Of a stretch of DNA of 64,000 nucleotides, positions 43,910 through 54,413 are shown piece by piece. How positions within the stretch are numbered: position 1 is the first letter of the stretch; every line of letters begins with the position of its first letter. The notes beneath the pieces were generated by a model. It saw nothing but the letters and a program-made list of their open reading frames with translations, was not told the DNA's origin and made no database searches. The stretch comes from Devosia nanyangense (GTDB lineage: Bacteria > Pseudomonadota > Alphaproteobacteria > Rhizobiales > Devosiaceae): positions 18,481-82,480 of the forward strand of contig JACRAF010000033.1 in the NCBI GenBank assembly GCA_016213505.1. Direction: 5' to 3'. A program made the translations under genes and the position numbers.

Positions 43910-44397
43910 TGGGCATTTTCCGCGTCATCAACGGCCTCCTGCTGCGCGAGTTCGTCGGCGCCTTCTTCCTCTCGATGCGCTACTTCTTCGCACCCAAGAA
44001 GACCATCAACTATCCGTTCGAGAAGATGCCGTATTCGCCGCGCTTCCGCGGCGAGCATGCGCTGCGCCGCTATCCCAACGGCGAAGAGCGCTGCATCGCC
44101 TGCAAGCTCTGCGAAGCGATCTGCCCGGCGCAGGCCATCACCATCGAGGCCGGCCCGCGCCAGAACGACGGCACCCGCCGCACCGTCCGCTACGACATCG
44201 ACATGGTCAAATGCATCTATTGCGGCATGTGCCAGGAGGCCTGTCCGGTCGATGCCATCGTCGAGGGCCCGAACTTCGAGTTCGCCACCGAGACGCGCGA
44301 AGAACTCTATTTCAGCAAGGACCGCCTCCTTGCCAATGGCGACCGGTGGGAGCGCGAGATCGCTGCTAACATCGTCGCGGATGCGCCGTACAGATGA
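43909..44397 (+). CDS. nuoI: NADH-quinone oxidoreductase subunit I
   Basis: 162 residues. Two 4Fe-4S motifs for clusters N6a and N6b are complete: [13 protein letters not shown] and [13 protein letters not shown]. The amphipathic N-terminus ([23 protein letters not shown]) attaches it to the membrane arm. A GGAGGAGGG ribosome site lies inside the end of nuoH. After its stop a repeat element of about 180 bases intervenes before nuoJ. Confidence 0.97.
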   Translation: MGIFRVINGLLLREFVGAFFLSMRYFFAPKKTINYPFEKMPYSPRFRGEHALRRYPNGEERCIACKLCEAICPAQAITIEAGPRQNDGTRRTVRYDIDMVKCIYCGMCQEACPVDAIVEGPNFEFATETREELYFSKDRLLANGDRWEREIAANIVADAPYR

Positions 44398-44424
44398 TGA
44401 ACATGACCGAACGCAGCGCCAGCG

Positions 44425-44605
44425 GCCTCACCCTCATCCGCCTGTCGGCACCTTCTCCCATCGAGGGAGAAGGCCGTGGAGCCGTGACGTCTCAGTCGGG
44501 CCTTCTCCCCTTGTGGGAGAAGGTGGCCGCTCGAGCGGTTGGCCGGGCGAGCCCACTTGGGATCGCTCGGCCGGAGCGCAGAAAAAGCGGCCGGATGAGG
44601 GGAGA
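44425..44605. repeat. RIME-like rhizobial intergenic palindromic element in the nuo operon
   Basis: Bounded by CCCTCATCCG (44431-44440) and its inverted copy CGGATGAGGG (44592-44601). Inside are two near-identical hairpins, CCTTCTCCC-N5-GGGAGAAGG at 44451-44473 and at 44501-44523, and the palindrome CCGCTCGAGCGG (44527-44538). This mosaic of palindromes with CACCTTCTCCC and GGATGAGG edges is the pattern of Rhizobium-specific intergenic mosaic elements. It fills the nuoI-nuoJ gap and would form strong mRNA structure. Confidence 0.75.
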
Positions 44606-44638
44606 GCCCCACGCTCAAACGCATGACGGTGCCGCCCC

Positions 44639-45247
44639 ATGACCCTCGCGCTATTCTTCTTCTACGTGTTCTCGGTCATCGCCGTCGCCTCGGCGCTGAT
44701 GGTGATCGCGTCGCGCAATCCGGTGCACTCGGTGCTGTTCCTGATCCTCTGCTTCGTCAACGCAGCGGGGCTGTTCATGCTGGCGGGCGCCGAGTTCCTC
44801 GCCCTCATCCTCATCGTCGTCTATGTCGGCGCGGTGGCGGTGCTATTCCTCTTCGTCACCATGATGCTCGACGTCGATTTCGCCTCGCTGCGCCAGGGCA
44901 TGCTGCAATACGCGCCGGTCGGCGTTGTGGTCGGCCTGATCCTTCTGGTCGAGCTGCTGCTGGTCGGCGGCAGCTTCGTCATTTCGCCGAACGTCACCAG
45001 CACGTCGGTGGTGCCGATCGACCAGACCATCGACAACACCCGGGCGCTCGGCCAGGTGATCTACACGCGCTACGTGTTCCTGTTCCAGGGCGCCGGTGCG
45101 GTGCTGCTGGTCGCCATGATCGGCGCGATCGTCCTGACGCTGCAGCACAAGACCAACGTCAAGCGGCAGAACGTCATGCGCCAGATTTCGCGCAAGCGCT
45201 CCGAAGGAACCGAGCTGGTCAAGGTCAAATCGGGGCAGGGGGTCTAG
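44639..45247 (+). CDS. nuoJ: NADH-quinone oxidoreductase subunit J
   Basis: 202 residues, five membrane helices. The conserved start [30 protein letters not shown] is recognisable in [15 protein letters not shown], with the helix-3 motif [17 protein letters not shown]. It belongs to the antiporter-like membrane arm. Its ribosome-binding region lies just after the RIME-like element and is weak (GGTGCCGCC). nuoK follows after 2 bases. Confidence 0.95.
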   Translation: MTLALFFFYVFSVIAVASALMVIASRNPVHSVLFLILCFVNAAGLFMLAGAEFLALILIVVYVGAVAVLFLFVTMMLDVDFASLRQGMLQYAPVGVVVGLILLVELLLVGGSFVISPNVTSTSVVPIDQTIDNTRALGQVIYTRYVFLFQGAGAVLLVAMIGAIVLTLQHKTNVKRQNVMRQISRKRSEGTELVKVKSGQGV

Positions 45248-45249
45248 CC

Positions 45250-45570
45250 ATGTTGGCAGCAGCGGGCATCGGCCTCGGCCACTATCTCACGGTCGGCGCA
45301 ATCCTCTTTACGCTCGGGGTGTTCGGCATCTTCCTCAACAGGAAGAACATCATCATCATCCTGATGTCGGTCGAGCTGATCCTGCTCTCGGTCAACATCA
45401 ACTTCGTCGCCTTCTCCGCCCAGCTCGGCGATCTCGTCGGGCAGGTGTTCGCGCTGCTCATCCTCACCGTCGCCGCCGCCGAGGCAGCGATCGGCCTTGC
45501 CATCCTCGTCGTCTTCTATCGCAACCGCGGCACCATCGCGGTCGAAGACGTCAACTCGCTGAAGGGCTGA
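45250..45570 (+). CDS. nuoK: NADH-quinone oxidoreductase subunit K
   Basis: 106 residues, three helices. Signature: [37 protein letters not shown] with the conserved membrane Glu in MSVELILL, and [13 protein letters not shown] with the second Glu. Both glutamates are needed for proton pumping in MrpC-like subunits. It lies between nuoJ and nuoL with gaps of 2 and 4 bases. Confidence 0.96.
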   Translation: MLAAAGIGLGHYLTVGAILFTLGVFGIFLNRKNIIIILMSVELILLSVNINFVAFSAQLGDLVGQVFALLILTVAAAEAAIGLAILVVFYRNRGTIAVEDVNSLKG

Positions 45571-45574
45571 CGCA

Positions 45575-47605
45575 GTGATCCAGGCCATCGTATTCTTTCC
45601 GCTGATCGGCGCCCTGGTGGCGGGGCTGCTCGGCCGGATCATCGGGCACCGGACCAGCGAGTACCTGACCACGGGCCTGCTGATCGTGTCGGCGCTGCTC
45701 GCCTGGGTGGTATTCTCCGGCTACTGGTTCGCGCCGGCCGAGGCCGAAGCGAGCGTCACCAAGGTCGAGATCCTGCGCTGGGTCACCTCCGGTCCGCTCG
45801 AGCTCAACTGGATCCTGCGCGTCGATACCCTGACCGCGGTGATGCTTGTGGTGGTGACCACCGTCTCCAGTCTCGTTCACGTCTATTCGATCGGCTACAT
45901 GGCCGACGATCCGTACCGGGCGCGGTTCTTCGCGTACCTCTCGCTCTTCACCTTCGCCATGCTGATGCTGGTGACGGCGGACAATTTCCTCCAGATGTTC
46001 TTCGGCTGGGAAGGGGTGGGGCTGATGTCCTACCTGCTGATCGGCTTCTGGTACACGCGGCCCTCCGCCAACGCCGCGGCGATCAAGGCGTTCGTGGTCA
46101 ACCGCGTCGGCGATTTCGGCTTCGCGCTCGGCATCTTCGCCGCCTTCATGGTGCTCGGCCATCTCGGTTTCGACGATGCCTTCGCGGCGGTCGCCGGCCA
46201 GGCCGGCAAGACCATGCATTTCCTCAGCTGGGACTTCGACGCGATGACCGTCGTCTGCCTGCTGCTGTTCATGGGCGCCATGGGCAAGTCGGCGCAGTTC
46301 CTGCTCCACACCTGGCTGCCGGACGCCATGGAGGGCCCGACCCCGGTCTCGGCGCTGATCCATGCCGCGACCATGGTCACGGCCGGCGTGTTCATGGTGG
46401 CGCGGTTGTCGCCGATGTTCGACGCCTCGCCCTTCGCGATGAGCGTCGTCTTCACTGTCGGCGCGATCACCGCGTTCTTTGCGGCGACGGTCGGCCTGGT
46501 TCAGAACGACATCAAGCGCGTCATCGCCTACTCGACCTGCTCGCAGCTCGGTTACATGTTCGTGGCGCTCGGGGCCGGGGTCTACTCGGCCGGCATCTTT
46601 CACCTCTTCACCCACGCCTTCTTCAAGGCCCTGCTGTTCCTCGGCGCCGGTTCGGTCATCCATGCGATGCACCACGAGCAGGACATGCGGAACATGGGCG
46701 GGCTGGCGAAGAAAATCCCGCGCACCTACTGGATGATGCTGATCGGCACTCTGGCGCTGACCGGCGTCGGCATCCCCGGCACGCCGCTGGGCTTTGCCGG
46801 ATTCTTCTCCAAGGACGCCATCATCGAGACGGCCTACGCCGTCGGCGGCAATCTCGGCACCTTCGGGTTCTGGGCGCTGGTGATCGCGGCTATGTTCACG
46901 AGCTTCTACTCGTGGCGGCTGATCCACCTGACCTTCCACGGCGAGGCTCGCTGGGGGCATGCCCACGCCCCGGCCGATGCGCACGATCACAGCTCGCACG
47001 CCGAGCCCGACACCGACCACGGCCATTCGCACGAGCCGCACGAGAGTCCCAACGTCATGCTGGTGCCGCTCTATGTGCTGGCGGCGGGCGCGGTACTTGC
47101 CGGCGTCGTCTGGCACGAAAACTTCTTCGGCCACGCCGAGGAGATCACGGAATTCTTCAAGGGCGCCGTCACCGTCTCGACCGAGCGCATGGAAGCCGCG
47201 CACGCGGTGCCCGTCCTCGTCAGCTGGTCGGCGACCATCGCCATGCTGATCGGTTTTGGTGCCGCCTGGTACATGTACATGGTCGACAAGGCCGCCCCGG
47301 CGCGTCTCGCCGCGGCCAATCCGGGGCTCTACAAGTTCCTGCTCAACAAGTGGTACTTCGACGAGCTCTACGACCTGATCTTCGTCCGGCCGGCCAACTA
47401 CCTCGGCACCGCTCTGTGGAAGGGCTTTGACGACTGGCTGGTCGACCAGACCATCGTCGAGGGCCTCGGCCACCGGGTGCGGGACGTCACCAACCGCGTG
47501 GTGAAGCTCCAGTCCGGCTACCTCTATCACTATGCCTTCGTGATGCTGATCGGCATTGCCTTGCTGCTCACCTGGGTCATCGTCTCGGCGGGGTTGCTCG
47601 GATGA
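45575..47605 (+). CDS. nuoL: NADH-quinone oxidoreductase subunit L
   Basis: 676 residues from a GTG, with about 16 helices. The antiporter core shows [48 protein letters not shown] and [15 protein letters not shown]. The C-terminal lateral helix that spans the membrane arm is present. Between helices near residues 460-490 is a His/Asp-rich loop ([11 protein letters not shown] ... [11 protein letters not shown]) with about ten histidines, which might bind metal. It overlaps nuoM by 4 bases. Confidence 0.96.
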   Translation: MIQAIVFFPLIGALVAGLLGRIIGHRTSEYLTTGLLIVSALLAWVVFSGYWFAPAEAEASVTKVEILRWVTSGPLELNWILRVDTLTAVMLVVVTTVSSLVHVYSIGYMADDPYRARFFAYLSLFTFAMLMLVTADNFLQMFFGWEGVGLMSYLLIGFWYTRPSANAAAIKAFVVNRVGDFGFALGIFAAFMVLGHLGFDDAFAAVAGQAGKTMHFLSWDFDAMTVVCLLLFMGAMGKSAQFLLHTWLPDAMEGPTPVSALIHAATMVTAGVFMVARLSPMFDASPFAMSVVFTVGAITAFFAATVGLVQNDIKRVIAYSTCSQLGYMFVALGAGVYSAGIFHLFTHAFFKALLFLGAGSVIHAMHHEQDMRNMGGLAKKIPRTYWMMLIGTLALTGVGIPGTPLGFAGFFSKDAIIETAYAVGGNLGTFGFWALVIAAMFTSFYSWRLIHLTFHGEARWGHAHAPADAHDHSSHAEPDTDHGHSHEPHESPNVMLVPLYVLAAGAVLAGVVWHENFFGHAEEITEFFKGAVTVSTERMEAAHAVPVLVSWSATIAMLIGFGAAWYMYMVDKAAPARLAAANPGLYKFLLNKWYFDELYDLIFVRPANYLGTALWKGFDDWLVDQTIVEGLGHRVRDVTNRVVKLQSGYLYHYAFVMLIGIALLLTWVIVSAGLLG

Positions 47606-49116
47606 ACATTTTCGACAACATCCTGACGCTCGTCACCTTCCTGCCCCTCCTCGGCGCGGCGATCCTGCTGTTCGTCCCCGCCAACGACGATGCCGGCAAG
47701 GATCTCGCCCGCTGGATTGCGCTCCTGACCAGTGTCGTCACCCTCATTCTTTCGCTTTGGATGTGGGCGCGCTTCGACAACTCCAATGCCGGTTTCCAGT
47801 TCGTCGAGAACTACGAGTGGATCGGCTCGTCGATCGGCTACCGCATGGGCGTCGACGGCGTCTCGGTGCTGTTCGTGGTGCTCACCGCCCTGCTGCTGCC
47901 GGCCTGCGTGCTCGCCAGCTGGACCTCGATCCAGAACCGCGTGCGCGAATACATGCTGGTCTTCCTCGTCCTCGAGACCATGTGCATCGGCGTCTTCACC
48001 ACGCTCGATCTCGCCATGTTCTACGTGTTCTTCGAGGGCAGCCTGATCCCGATGTTCCTGATCATCGGCATCTGGGGCGGGGCGCGGCGCATCCAGGCGG
48101 CCTACAAGTTCTTCTTCTACAGTTTTACCGGCACCGTGCTGATGCTGCTCGCCATCATGGCGATGTACTGGCAGGCCGGCACGCTCGATATCCGCAAGCT
48201 CCTCGCCTTCCATTTCGATCCGAGCGTGCAGTTCTGGCTGTGGATCGGCTTCTTCGCCTCGTTCGCGGTGAAGATGCCGATGTGGCCGTTCCACCGCTGG
48301 CTGCCGGAAGCGCACGTCGAGGCACCCACCGCCGGCTCGGTGATCCTGGCGGCGATCCTGCTGAAACTCGGCGGCTACGGCTTCATCCGCTTCTCGCTGG
48401 CGATGTTCCCCGATGCCTCGCTGCAGTTCGCGCCCTTCGTGTTCACGCTCTCGGTGGCGGCGATCATTCTCACCTCGCTGGTGGCGCTGGTGCAGACCGA
48501 CATGAAAAAGCTCATCGCCTATTCGTCGGTCGCCCATATGGGTTTCGTCACCATGGGCATCTTCTCGGGCAACGTCATGGCCGTCCACGGCGCGGTGTTC
48601 CAGATGATCTCGCACGGCATCGTTTCGGCCGCGCTCTTCCTCTGCGTCGGCGTCGTCTACGACCGCATGCACACCCGCGAGATTTCCGCCTATGGCGGGC
48701 TGGTCGAGCCGATGCCGCGCTACGCCGTCGCCTTCATGGTGTTCACCATGGCCAATGTCGGGCTCCCCGGCACGTCTGGCTTCATCGGCGAGTTCCTGAC
48801 CATGATCGGCACCTTCCAGGTCAACACGTGGGTGGTGTTCTTCTCGGCCTTCGGCGTCATCCTCTCGGCCGCCTATGCGCTCTGGCTCTATCGCCGCATC
48901 ATCTTCGGCGCGCTGACCAAAGAGTCGCTCAAAGGCATCCTCGATCTCAATTTGCGCGAGGTGGCGGTGCTGGCGCCGCTGGTGATCCTCACCATCCTCT
49001 TCGGCTTCTACCCCGCGCCGATCCTCGATGCGACCGCCGCGTCGGTGAACCTCATCGCGGAAAACTTCAGCAAGGCCATCGGCGACACCGCCGCTCTGGT
49101 TGCAGCGGCGAATTAG
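47602..49116 (+). CDS. nuoM: NADH-quinone oxidoreductase subunit M
   Basis: 504 residues, about 14 helices, a Mrp-antiporter-like pump. Motifs [20 protein letters not shown] with the conserved Glu, [34 protein letters not shown] with the broken-helix Lys, and [15 protein letters not shown] are intact. It lies between nuoL (4-base overlap) and nuoN (9-base gap). Confidence 0.96.
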   Translation: MNIFDNILTLVTFLPLLGAAILLFVPANDDAGKDLARWIALLTSVVTLILSLWMWARFDNSNAGFQFVENYEWIGSSIGYRMGVDGVSVLFVVLTALLLPACVLASWTSIQNRVREYMLVFLVLETMCIGVFTTLDLAMFYVFFEGSLIPMFLIIGIWGGARRIQAAYKFFFYSFTGTVLMLLAIMAMYWQAGTLDIRKLLAFHFDPSVQFWLWIGFFASFAVKMPMWPFHRWLPEAHVEAPTAGSVILAAILLKLGGYGFIRFSLAMFPDASLQFAPFVFTLSVAAIILTSLVALVQTDMKKLIAYSSVAHMGFVTMGIFSGNVMAVHGAVFQMISHGIVSAALFLCVGVVYDRMHTREISAYGGLVEPMPRYAVAFMVFTMANVGLPGTSGFIGEFLTMIGTFQVNTWVVFFSAFGVILSAAYALWLYRRIIFGALTKESLKGILDLNLREVAVLAPLVILTILFGFYPAPILDATAASVNLIAENFSKAIGDTAALVAAAN

Positions 49117-49125
49117 GAGACGCTC

Positions 49126-50571
49126 ATGACGTCCGACATCGTGAGCTTTGCCTCCCTGGCGCCGGCCTGGCCCGAGCTCGTGCTCGCGGTCGGGGCGATC
49201 GTGCTGCTGCTCGCCGGGGTGATCTGGTCGCGCGAGCGCTCGACCGCCATTGCCTTCCTCGCCATTGTCCTGCTGGTCGCGGTGATCGCGGTCGCCATCT
49301 GGCAGCCGGCCGAGGGCGTGCTGTTCAACGGCGCCTTCATCTCCGACGGCTTCTCGCGCTACATGAAGTTCCTGGTGCTCGGCGGTTCGGCCTTCGCGCT
49401 GATCCTGTCGACCTCGACGGCCAAGCCCATGGGCCTCGACAAGTTCGAGTATTCGATCCTCGTGCTGCTCGCCACGCTGGGCATGATGGTCATGGTCTCG
49501 GCCAACGACCTGATGAGCCTCTATGTCGGCCTCGAGCTGCAGAGCCTCGCGCTCTATGTCGTCGCGGCGCTGAAGCGCGAAGATCCGAAAGCCACCGAAG
49601 CGGGCCTCAAATACTTCGTCCTCGGCGCGCTCAGCTCAGGCATGCTGCTCTATGGCGCGTCGCTGGTCTACGGCTTCACCGGCATGACGCAGCTCGACCG
49701 CATCGTCGGCGCCATCGCGCTCGACAACCGCTCGATCGGGCTGATCTTCGGCATGGTGTTCCTGCTCGCCGGCATCGCCTTCAAGATCTCGGCCGTGCCG
49801 TTCCATATGTGGACGCCGGACGTCTACGAGGGCGCCCCGACCCCGGTCACCGGCTTCTTCGCCGCCGCCCCGAAAGTCGCGGCGATGGCGCTGTTCATCC
49901 GAGTCGTTACCGTCAGCTTCGGTCCGGTGACGCATGACTGGCAGCAGATCGTGATCTTCCTCTCGATTGCCTCGATGGTGCTCGCCGCCTTCGCCGCCAT
50001 CGGCCAGAACAACCTCAAGCGTCTGCTCGCCTATTCCTCCATCGGCCATGTCGGCTTCGCGCTGGTCGGGCTTTCGGCCGGCACCGCCGTCGGGGTCGAG
50101 GGCGTCGCCGTCTACATGGCGATCTATGTCGCCATGACCATCGGTATCTTCGCGGCAGTCCTCTCGCTCAAGACCAAGGACGGCTTCGTCGAGACCATCC
50201 CGCAGCTGGCCGGCCTCGCACAGAAGCGGCCGTTCATCGCGGCGATGATCGCCATCATCATGTTCTCGTTCATCGGCCTGCCACCGCTGGCCGGGTTCTT
50301 CGCCAAATGGCAGGTGTTCCTCGCCGCTGTCGATGCGCACCTGTTCGTCCTCGCCGTGATCGGCGTCCTGGCGAGCGCGGTGAGCGCCTTCTATTACCTG
50401 CGCATCATCAAGGTGATGTATTTCGACGAGCCCAAGGAGGAGTTCGCCGTCGCTCCGGCCGAGCTCACGGCGGTGATGGGGCTCTCGGGCTTCCTCATCG
50501 TCACCTATTTCGTCACCGTCGGTTCGCCGCTCTATGCCGCTGCGCATAGTGCGGCTGGAAGCCTGTTCTAA
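49126..50571 (+). CDS. nuoN: NADH-quinone oxidoreductase subunit N
   Basis: 481 residues, about 14 helices. [64 protein letters not shown] and [14 protein letters not shown] mark the third antiporter-like subunit. It is the last nuo gene; birA begins on the next base, so biotin-ligase expression may depend on the operon. Confidence 0.96.
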   Translation: MTSDIVSFASLAPAWPELVLAVGAIVLLLAGVIWSRERSTAIAFLAIVLLVAVIAVAIWQPAEGVLFNGAFISDGFSRYMKFLVLGGSAFALILSTSTAKPMGLDKFEYSILVLLATLGMMVMVSANDLMSLYVGLELQSLALYVVAALKREDPKATEAGLKYFVLGALSSGMLLYGASLVYGFTGMTQLDRIVGAIALDNRSIGLIFGMVFLLAGIAFKISAVPFHMWTPDVYEGAPTPVTGFFAAAPKVAAMALFIRVVTVSFGPVTHDWQQIVIFLSIASMVLAAFAAIGQNNLKRLLAYSSIGHVGFALVGLSAGTAVGVEGVAVYMAIYVAMTIGIFAAVLSLKTKDGFVETIPQLAGLAQKRPFIAAMIAIIMFSFIGLPPLAGFFAKWQVFLAAVDAHLFVLAVIGVLASAVSAFYYLRIIKVMYFDEPKEEFAVAPAELTAVMGLSGFLIVTYFVTVGSPLYAAAHSAAGSLF

Positions 50572-51396
50572 TTGGCCGGGTTCTGGCTCGGTCCCATTGC
50601 CAGCGGCAGAGGCTACCGCCTGTTTTCGTATGACGAGGTCGGCTCGACCAGCTCCGAAGCAGTGAAGGCAGCGGCAACCGGCGATGTCGGCGAGGTCTGG
50701 TATGCGTCGCTGAAGCAGACGGCGGGCAGGGGACGGCGCGGCCGCGCCTGGGAAACGCCCTCGGGCAATCTCGCCGCCAGCCTGATGATCGTGCCCGATT
50801 GCGACCCGGCAGTCACCGCGACCCTCGGCTTCGTTGCCGGCGTCGCGCTCAACCGCGCGCTGGCCGAGGTGCTGCCGGCGAGCCTGGTCAAGCACGGCAT
50901 CGACGGCGCCGATGCGGGCCGGCACCGGATCGCGCTCAAATGGCCCAACGACGTGCTGGCCGACGGCGCCAAGCTCGCCGGCATTTTGCTCGAGGCGCAG
51001 AAGCGCCCGGACGGCCGCCACGCCGTGGTCATCGGTTTCGGCGTCAACGTCGTGTCGGCGCCCGAGGGGCTGCCCTATCCGGCGACCTCGCTCAGCGCGC
51101 TCGGCACCGAACTCACCGCCGAGGCGATCTTCGCCGCCCTCAGCGACGAATGGATCATCGCTTATGAACTCTGGGATTCCGGCCGCAACGTCGCCGACAT
51201 CCTGAGGCTCTGGCGGCATGCCGCCGCCGGGATCGGCGCCGAGGTGGCGGTCAGCCGCGACGGCGGCGTGGTGCGCGGCGTATTCGAATCGATCGACGAT
51301 GCCGGCCGGCTGATCGTCCGGTCCGACGACGATTCCCGTATCGCGATCACCGCCGGTGACGTGCATTTCGGCGTCACAGCAAGCGTGGGGATATGA
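50572..51396 (+). CDS. birA: Biotin--[acetyl-CoA carboxylase] ligase
   Basis: 274 residues from a TTG directly after the nuoN stop. Catalytic signatures are GRGRRGRAWETPSGNLAASL (biotinyl-AMP site) in parts GRGRRGRAW and GNLAASL, and KWPNDVL-GAKLAGILLE with the active Lys. The N-terminal DNA-binding winged helix of E. coli BirA is absent, so it is a class I ligase that attaches biotin to AccB but does not repress bio genes. The nuoN-birA-rnj order is common in Hyphomicrobiales. Confidence 0.93.
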   Translation: MAGFWLGPIASGRGYRLFSYDEVGSTSSEAVKAAATGDVGEVWYASLKQTAGRGRRGRAWETPSGNLAASLMIVPDCDPAVTATLGFVAGVALNRALAEVLPASLVKHGIDGADAGRHRIALKWPNDVLADGAKLAGILLEAQKRPDGRHAVVIGFGVNVVSAPEGLPYPATSLSALGTELTAEAIFAALSDEWIIAYELWDSGRNVADILRLWRHAAAGIGAEVAVSRDGGVVRGVFESIDDAGRLIVRSDDDSRIAITAGDVHFGVTASVGI

Positions 51397-53072
51397 TGGC
51401 GACTGCGTATCCTGACGAACTGGTGTTCGTGCCGCTGGGCGGCGTGGGCGAGATCGGCATGAACATGGCCGCCTACGGCTTCGGCCCGAGCAACGCCCGC
51501 AAATGGATCGTCGTCGATTGCGGGGTCACCTTCGCCGGACCGTCGCAGCCCGGCATCGAGCTGATCATGGCCGATCCGAGCTTTCTCGAGGACAACGCCG
51601 ACGATGTCCTGGCGCTGGTCCTCACCCACAGCCATGAGGACCACTACGGCGCCGTGCTCGACCTCTGGCCGGCCTTCGACCGGCCGGTCTATGCCACCGC
51701 CTTCACGGCCGCCATGCTCTCGGCCAAGCGCGCCTCCGACAACATCGTCGACAACGTCTCGGTGCGGCCGATGCAGGTGGGCAAGCCCTTCACCGTCGGG
51801 CCGTTTACCATCGAGGCGATCAACGTCGCGCACTCGATCCCCGAGAGTTGCGCGCTCGCTCTCACCACCTCGGTCGGGCGGGTGATCCACACCGGCGACT
51901 GGAAGCTCGATCCACGCCCGATCGCCGCCGCGCCCACCGACGAAAAGCGCTTCCGCGAGCTGGGTGCCGAGGCTATCCCGCTCGCCCTCATCTGCGACTC
52001 GACCAACGCGCTCAAGGACGGCACCAGCCCGAGCGAGGACGAGGTTGCCGCGACGCTCGCCGGCCTCATCGCCGACGCGCCGCACCGGGTGGTGCTCACC
52101 ACCTTTGCCTCCAACGTCGGACGCATCATCTCCATCGCCCGCGCCGCTCAGAAGGCCGGCCGGCAGGTGGTGATGTCGGGCCGGGCGATGCACCGCATCT
52201 CCGGCATCGCGCGCGAGCTGGGCATGCTCGAGGGCGTCCTGCCGTTCCTCGACCAGGACGCCTTCAAGACGCTGCCGCGCAGCAAGATCGTCGTTCTGTG
52301 CACCGGCAGCCAGGGCGAGCCGCGCGCCGCCATCGCCCGCATCGCGCGCGGCGAGCACCCCGCCATCGATCTCAATGCCGGCGACCGGGTGATCTTTTCG
52401 TCCTGGGCGATCCCGGGCAACGAGCGCGAGGTCATCGACATCCAGAACATGTTGATCGACCGCGGCATCGAGATCATCACCCAGCGCGACGGGCTGGTGC
52501 ACACCACCGGCCACCCGCGCCGCGAGGAGCTGAAGCGGCTCTACGACTGGCTGAAGCCGGAGACGCTGGTGCCGGTCCATGGCGAGGCGGCACACCTCGA
52601 GGCGCATGCCGCGCTCGGCCGCCAGCATGGCATCAGGAACGTCGTTCACGCCCGCAACGGCGACATGGTCCGGCTGTTCCCGGAGGTGACGCAGTTCCCC
52701 GGCGAAGTGCGCACCGGCGAGCTCTATCTCGACGGCAATATTCTCTGCACCCCCGACGAAAGCGGCGTCAAAGGCCGGCGCCGCCTGTCGTTTGGCGGGC
52801 ACATCGTGGTCAGCCTCTGCATCGATGCGCGCGGCGGAATCGTCTCGGGTCCCGATCTGGCCATCGAGGGCCTGCCCAACGTCGAGGACGACGAGGATTC
52901 GCTGACCACGCTGGTCCGCAACACGGTCAACGGTGCGCTCAAATCCATCCCGCCCAAGCGCCGCGCCGATCCCGACCTGGTCGATTCCGCGCTGCAGCGC
53001 GCCGTCCGCGGCGAGGTCAACGCCTGGTGGGGCAAAAAGCCCAATGTGACGGTATTCGTGCACCGCATATAG
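51393..53072 (+). CDS. rnj: Ribonuclease J
   Basis: 559 residues. The beta-lactamase-fold metal motif is LTHSHEDHYGAV (HxHxDH), with VIHTGDWKLDP and the beta-CASP region TTFASNVGRIISI, MSGRAMHRI and VPVHGEAAHLEAHA. RNase J has 5'-3' exo- and endonuclease activity and in alphaproteobacteria matures rRNA 5' ends and degrades mRNA. Its ATG overlaps birA by 4 bases. A DUF1467 gene follows after 53 bases. Confidence 0.95.
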   Translation: MMATAYPDELVFVPLGGVGEIGMNMAAYGFGPSNARKWIVVDCGVTFAGPSQPGIELIMADPSFLEDNADDVLALVLTHSHEDHYGAVLDLWPAFDRPVYATAFTAAMLSAKRASDNIVDNVSVRPMQVGKPFTVGPFTIEAINVAHSIPESCALALTTSVGRVIHTGDWKLDPRPIAAAPTDEKRFRELGAEAIPLALICDSTNALKDGTSPSEDEVAATLAGLIADAPHRVVLTTFASNVGRIISIARAAQKAGRQVVMSGRAMHRISGIARELGMLEGVLPFLDQDAFKTLPRSKIVVLCTGSQGEPRAAIARIARGEHPAIDLNAGDRVIFSSWAIPGNEREVIDIQNMLIDRGIEIITQRDGLVHTTGHPRREELKRLYDWLKPETLVPVHGEAAHLEAHAALGRQHGIRNVVHARNGDMVRLFPEVTQFPGEVRTGELYLDGNILCTPDESGVKGRRRLSFGGHIVVSLCIDARGGIVSGPDLAIEGLPNVEDDEDSLTTLVRNTVNGALKSIPPKRRADPDLVDSALQRAVRGEVNAWWGKKPNVTVFVHRI

Positions 53073-53125
53073 CCCGCGGCGCGAGTGCCGGTTTTCGGCC
53101 AAGATCGCCCGATAGAAGAAACCTC

Positions 53126-53374
53126 ATGATCCAGCCCGCCACATTCTTCGCCATCTACTTCGTCGTCTGGTGGATGTGCCTGTTCGTCGTGCTGCCGTTC
53201 GGGGTGAAGAACCAGATCGACACCGGCGAGTACGTGCAGGGCACCGAGCGCGGCGCGCCGCTCCACCCCATGTGGTGGCGCCGGGTGCTGTGGACGACGC
53301 TGCTGTCGATCCCGGTGACGGCGCTATTGATGTGGGGCCTGTCGAGCCCGCTGCTGCAGGAATACTGGAGCTGA
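53126..53374 (+). CDS. DUF1467 family small membrane protein
   Basis: 82 residues with two membrane helices (about 5-27 and 56-75). The pattern YFVVWWMCLFVVLPFGVKNQ and the stretch HPMWWRRVLWTTLLSIPVT match DUF1467, a protein restricted to alphaproteobacteria and regularly found between rnj and proS. Function is unknown. A GAAGAAACC ribosome site precedes the ATG at 53126. Confidence 0.88.
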   Translation: MIQPATFFAIYFVVWWMCLFVVLPFGVKNQIDTGEYVQGTERGAPLHPMWWRRVLWTTLLSIPVTALLMWGLSSPLLQEYWS

Positions 53375-53380
53375 GCTCCC

Positions 53381-54106
53381 TCATGCGGCGGACACGCTGA
53401 CCACTGCGAGGAAAGCCGCGGCGTTGAATACGCCGTGGACGACGATTCCTACCGTGGTGTTTTGGCGTCTCTGTACAATCCACGGCAGGAGCAGGGTGGT
53501 GGGCAGCAGCGTCAGCATGATTTGCCAGCCGAAACTCCAATGGAACAGGCACCACAAGAGGCCGTTGGCAAGCCACGCACGACGGCCGAGGGCCGCTTCC
53601 TGGCGCGGCAGCAGGTAACCGCGCCAGCCAAGTTCCTCGCCAAGGATGTTGCTCACGAAGAGTGGAAGCCAGGACGCCAGGAGAGAGGGACTGAGTCCCG
53701 GTGGATCAACGAGGAACCATGGCGACGGTCTGAATGACGGGTCCAGCAAGCGCGCCACGCCGACAATCAGCCCGGAGCAGGCCGCGATCATGATCATACC
53801 GCCGGCTGTCCAGATCCAATCGCCTCGGTTGAGCGGCTTCAGCCTCAGGCGCGACAGGAGGGCCGCAAAGGTGGGGTTCGGCAGCTCCCGCCGCGCCATC
53901 AGCAGTCCGAAGAGCAGCACCGGTAGCAATACCAAGCAGGTTCCGCTCAAGAACCACGCCATGACGGGGGCGACACCCAGGTGGTCTCGCAGCCACGGTA
54001 TGACCACGAACGTAGTAAGTGCGAGCAGCACCGAGAACGTCCCAAACATGCCGGCCGCAGAAAGCAGGCCGACCGGTGGCGCCGCTTGTCGGCTCGGCTG
54101 TGTCAC
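53381..54106 (-). CDS. CPBP family intramembrane metalloprotease (Abi/CAAX type)
   Basis: 241 residues from a GTG, about seven helices. The three CPBP metal motifs are visible: EELGWRGYLLP (EExxxR), LFHWSFG (a His motif) and VVHGVFNAAAF (HxxxN). The family cleaves peptides within membranes and includes bacteriocin-immunity and CAAX-processing-like proteins. It is oriented against the surrounding conserved genes and is absent from the usual rnj-DUF1467-proS order, so it is probably an insertion. The substrate is unknown. Confidence 0.85.
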   Translation of the reverse strand: MTQPSRQAAPPVGLLSAAGMFGTFSVLLALTTFVVIPWLRDHLGVAPVMAWFLSGTCLVLLPVLLFGLLMARRELPNPTFAALLSRLRLKPLNRGDWIWTAGGMIMIAACSGLIVGVARLLDPSFRPSPWFLVDPPGLSPSLLASWLPLFVSNILGEELGWRGYLLPRQEAALGRRAWLANGLLWCLFHWSFGWQIMLTLLPTTLLLPWIVQRRQNTTVGIVVHGVFNAAAFLAVVSVSAA

Positions 54107-54122
54107 CGCTCGATCAACCCCG

Positions 54123-54151
54123 AAAAAGAAAAAGCAGGGCGCGAGCCCTGC
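54123..54151 (-). terminator. Leftward rho-independent terminator
   Basis: On the minus strand GCAGGGC-TCGC-GCCCTGC (54151-54134) is followed by a T-rich run (54133-54123). It lies just before the CPBP gene start and would end a leftward transcript coming from about 54300, which supports a small gene there. Confidence 0.75.
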
Positions 54152-54193
54152 CGAAATCAGTTTGACGACAATACGCCGGTCTTAGGCACGCGA

Positions 54194-54301
54194 TTAAGCG
54201 GCGGCCAGCGCTCCTCCCTTGACGTTGTCGACGTCCGGCGGCTTCGTGGCCGCCTGTATTTTATTGCGCCGGACCCTAACAAGTCGGATACGGGCTGTCA
54301 C
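54194..54301 (-). CDS. Possible 35-residue basic small protein
   Basis: A GTG-started frame of 35 codons on the minus strand, between proS (divergent) and the CPBP gene. The N-terminal half is very basic (RIRLVRVRRNKIQ), the C-terminal half is small and neutral (DVDNVKGGALAAA). The start has only a weak GAATCTAG leader. A terminator 43 bases after the stop argues for a real transcript. No family is recognised; it could equally be an RNA gene or chance. Confidence 0.33.
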   Translation of the reverse strand: MTARIRLVRVRRNKIQAATKPPDVDNVKGGALAAA

Positions 54302-54413
54302 CTAGATTCTGTGACGTTTTTGTGCCCGGCGCGAGACTTGCAACGGCTTGACCGTTGCGGTTTGACTGTGGCGCCAAAGGCGGCCGAGTCGTCCGGCTTT
54401 CCAAGGAGTTTTC

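Noticed and set aside
44394..44642. An 82-codon frame between nuoI and nuoJ starting ATGATGAACATG
   Set aside because: Almost all of it lies in the RIME-like repeat; its residues simply translate the palindromes (SPIEGEGRG, LLPLWEKVA), as seen in many spurious rhizobial annotations.
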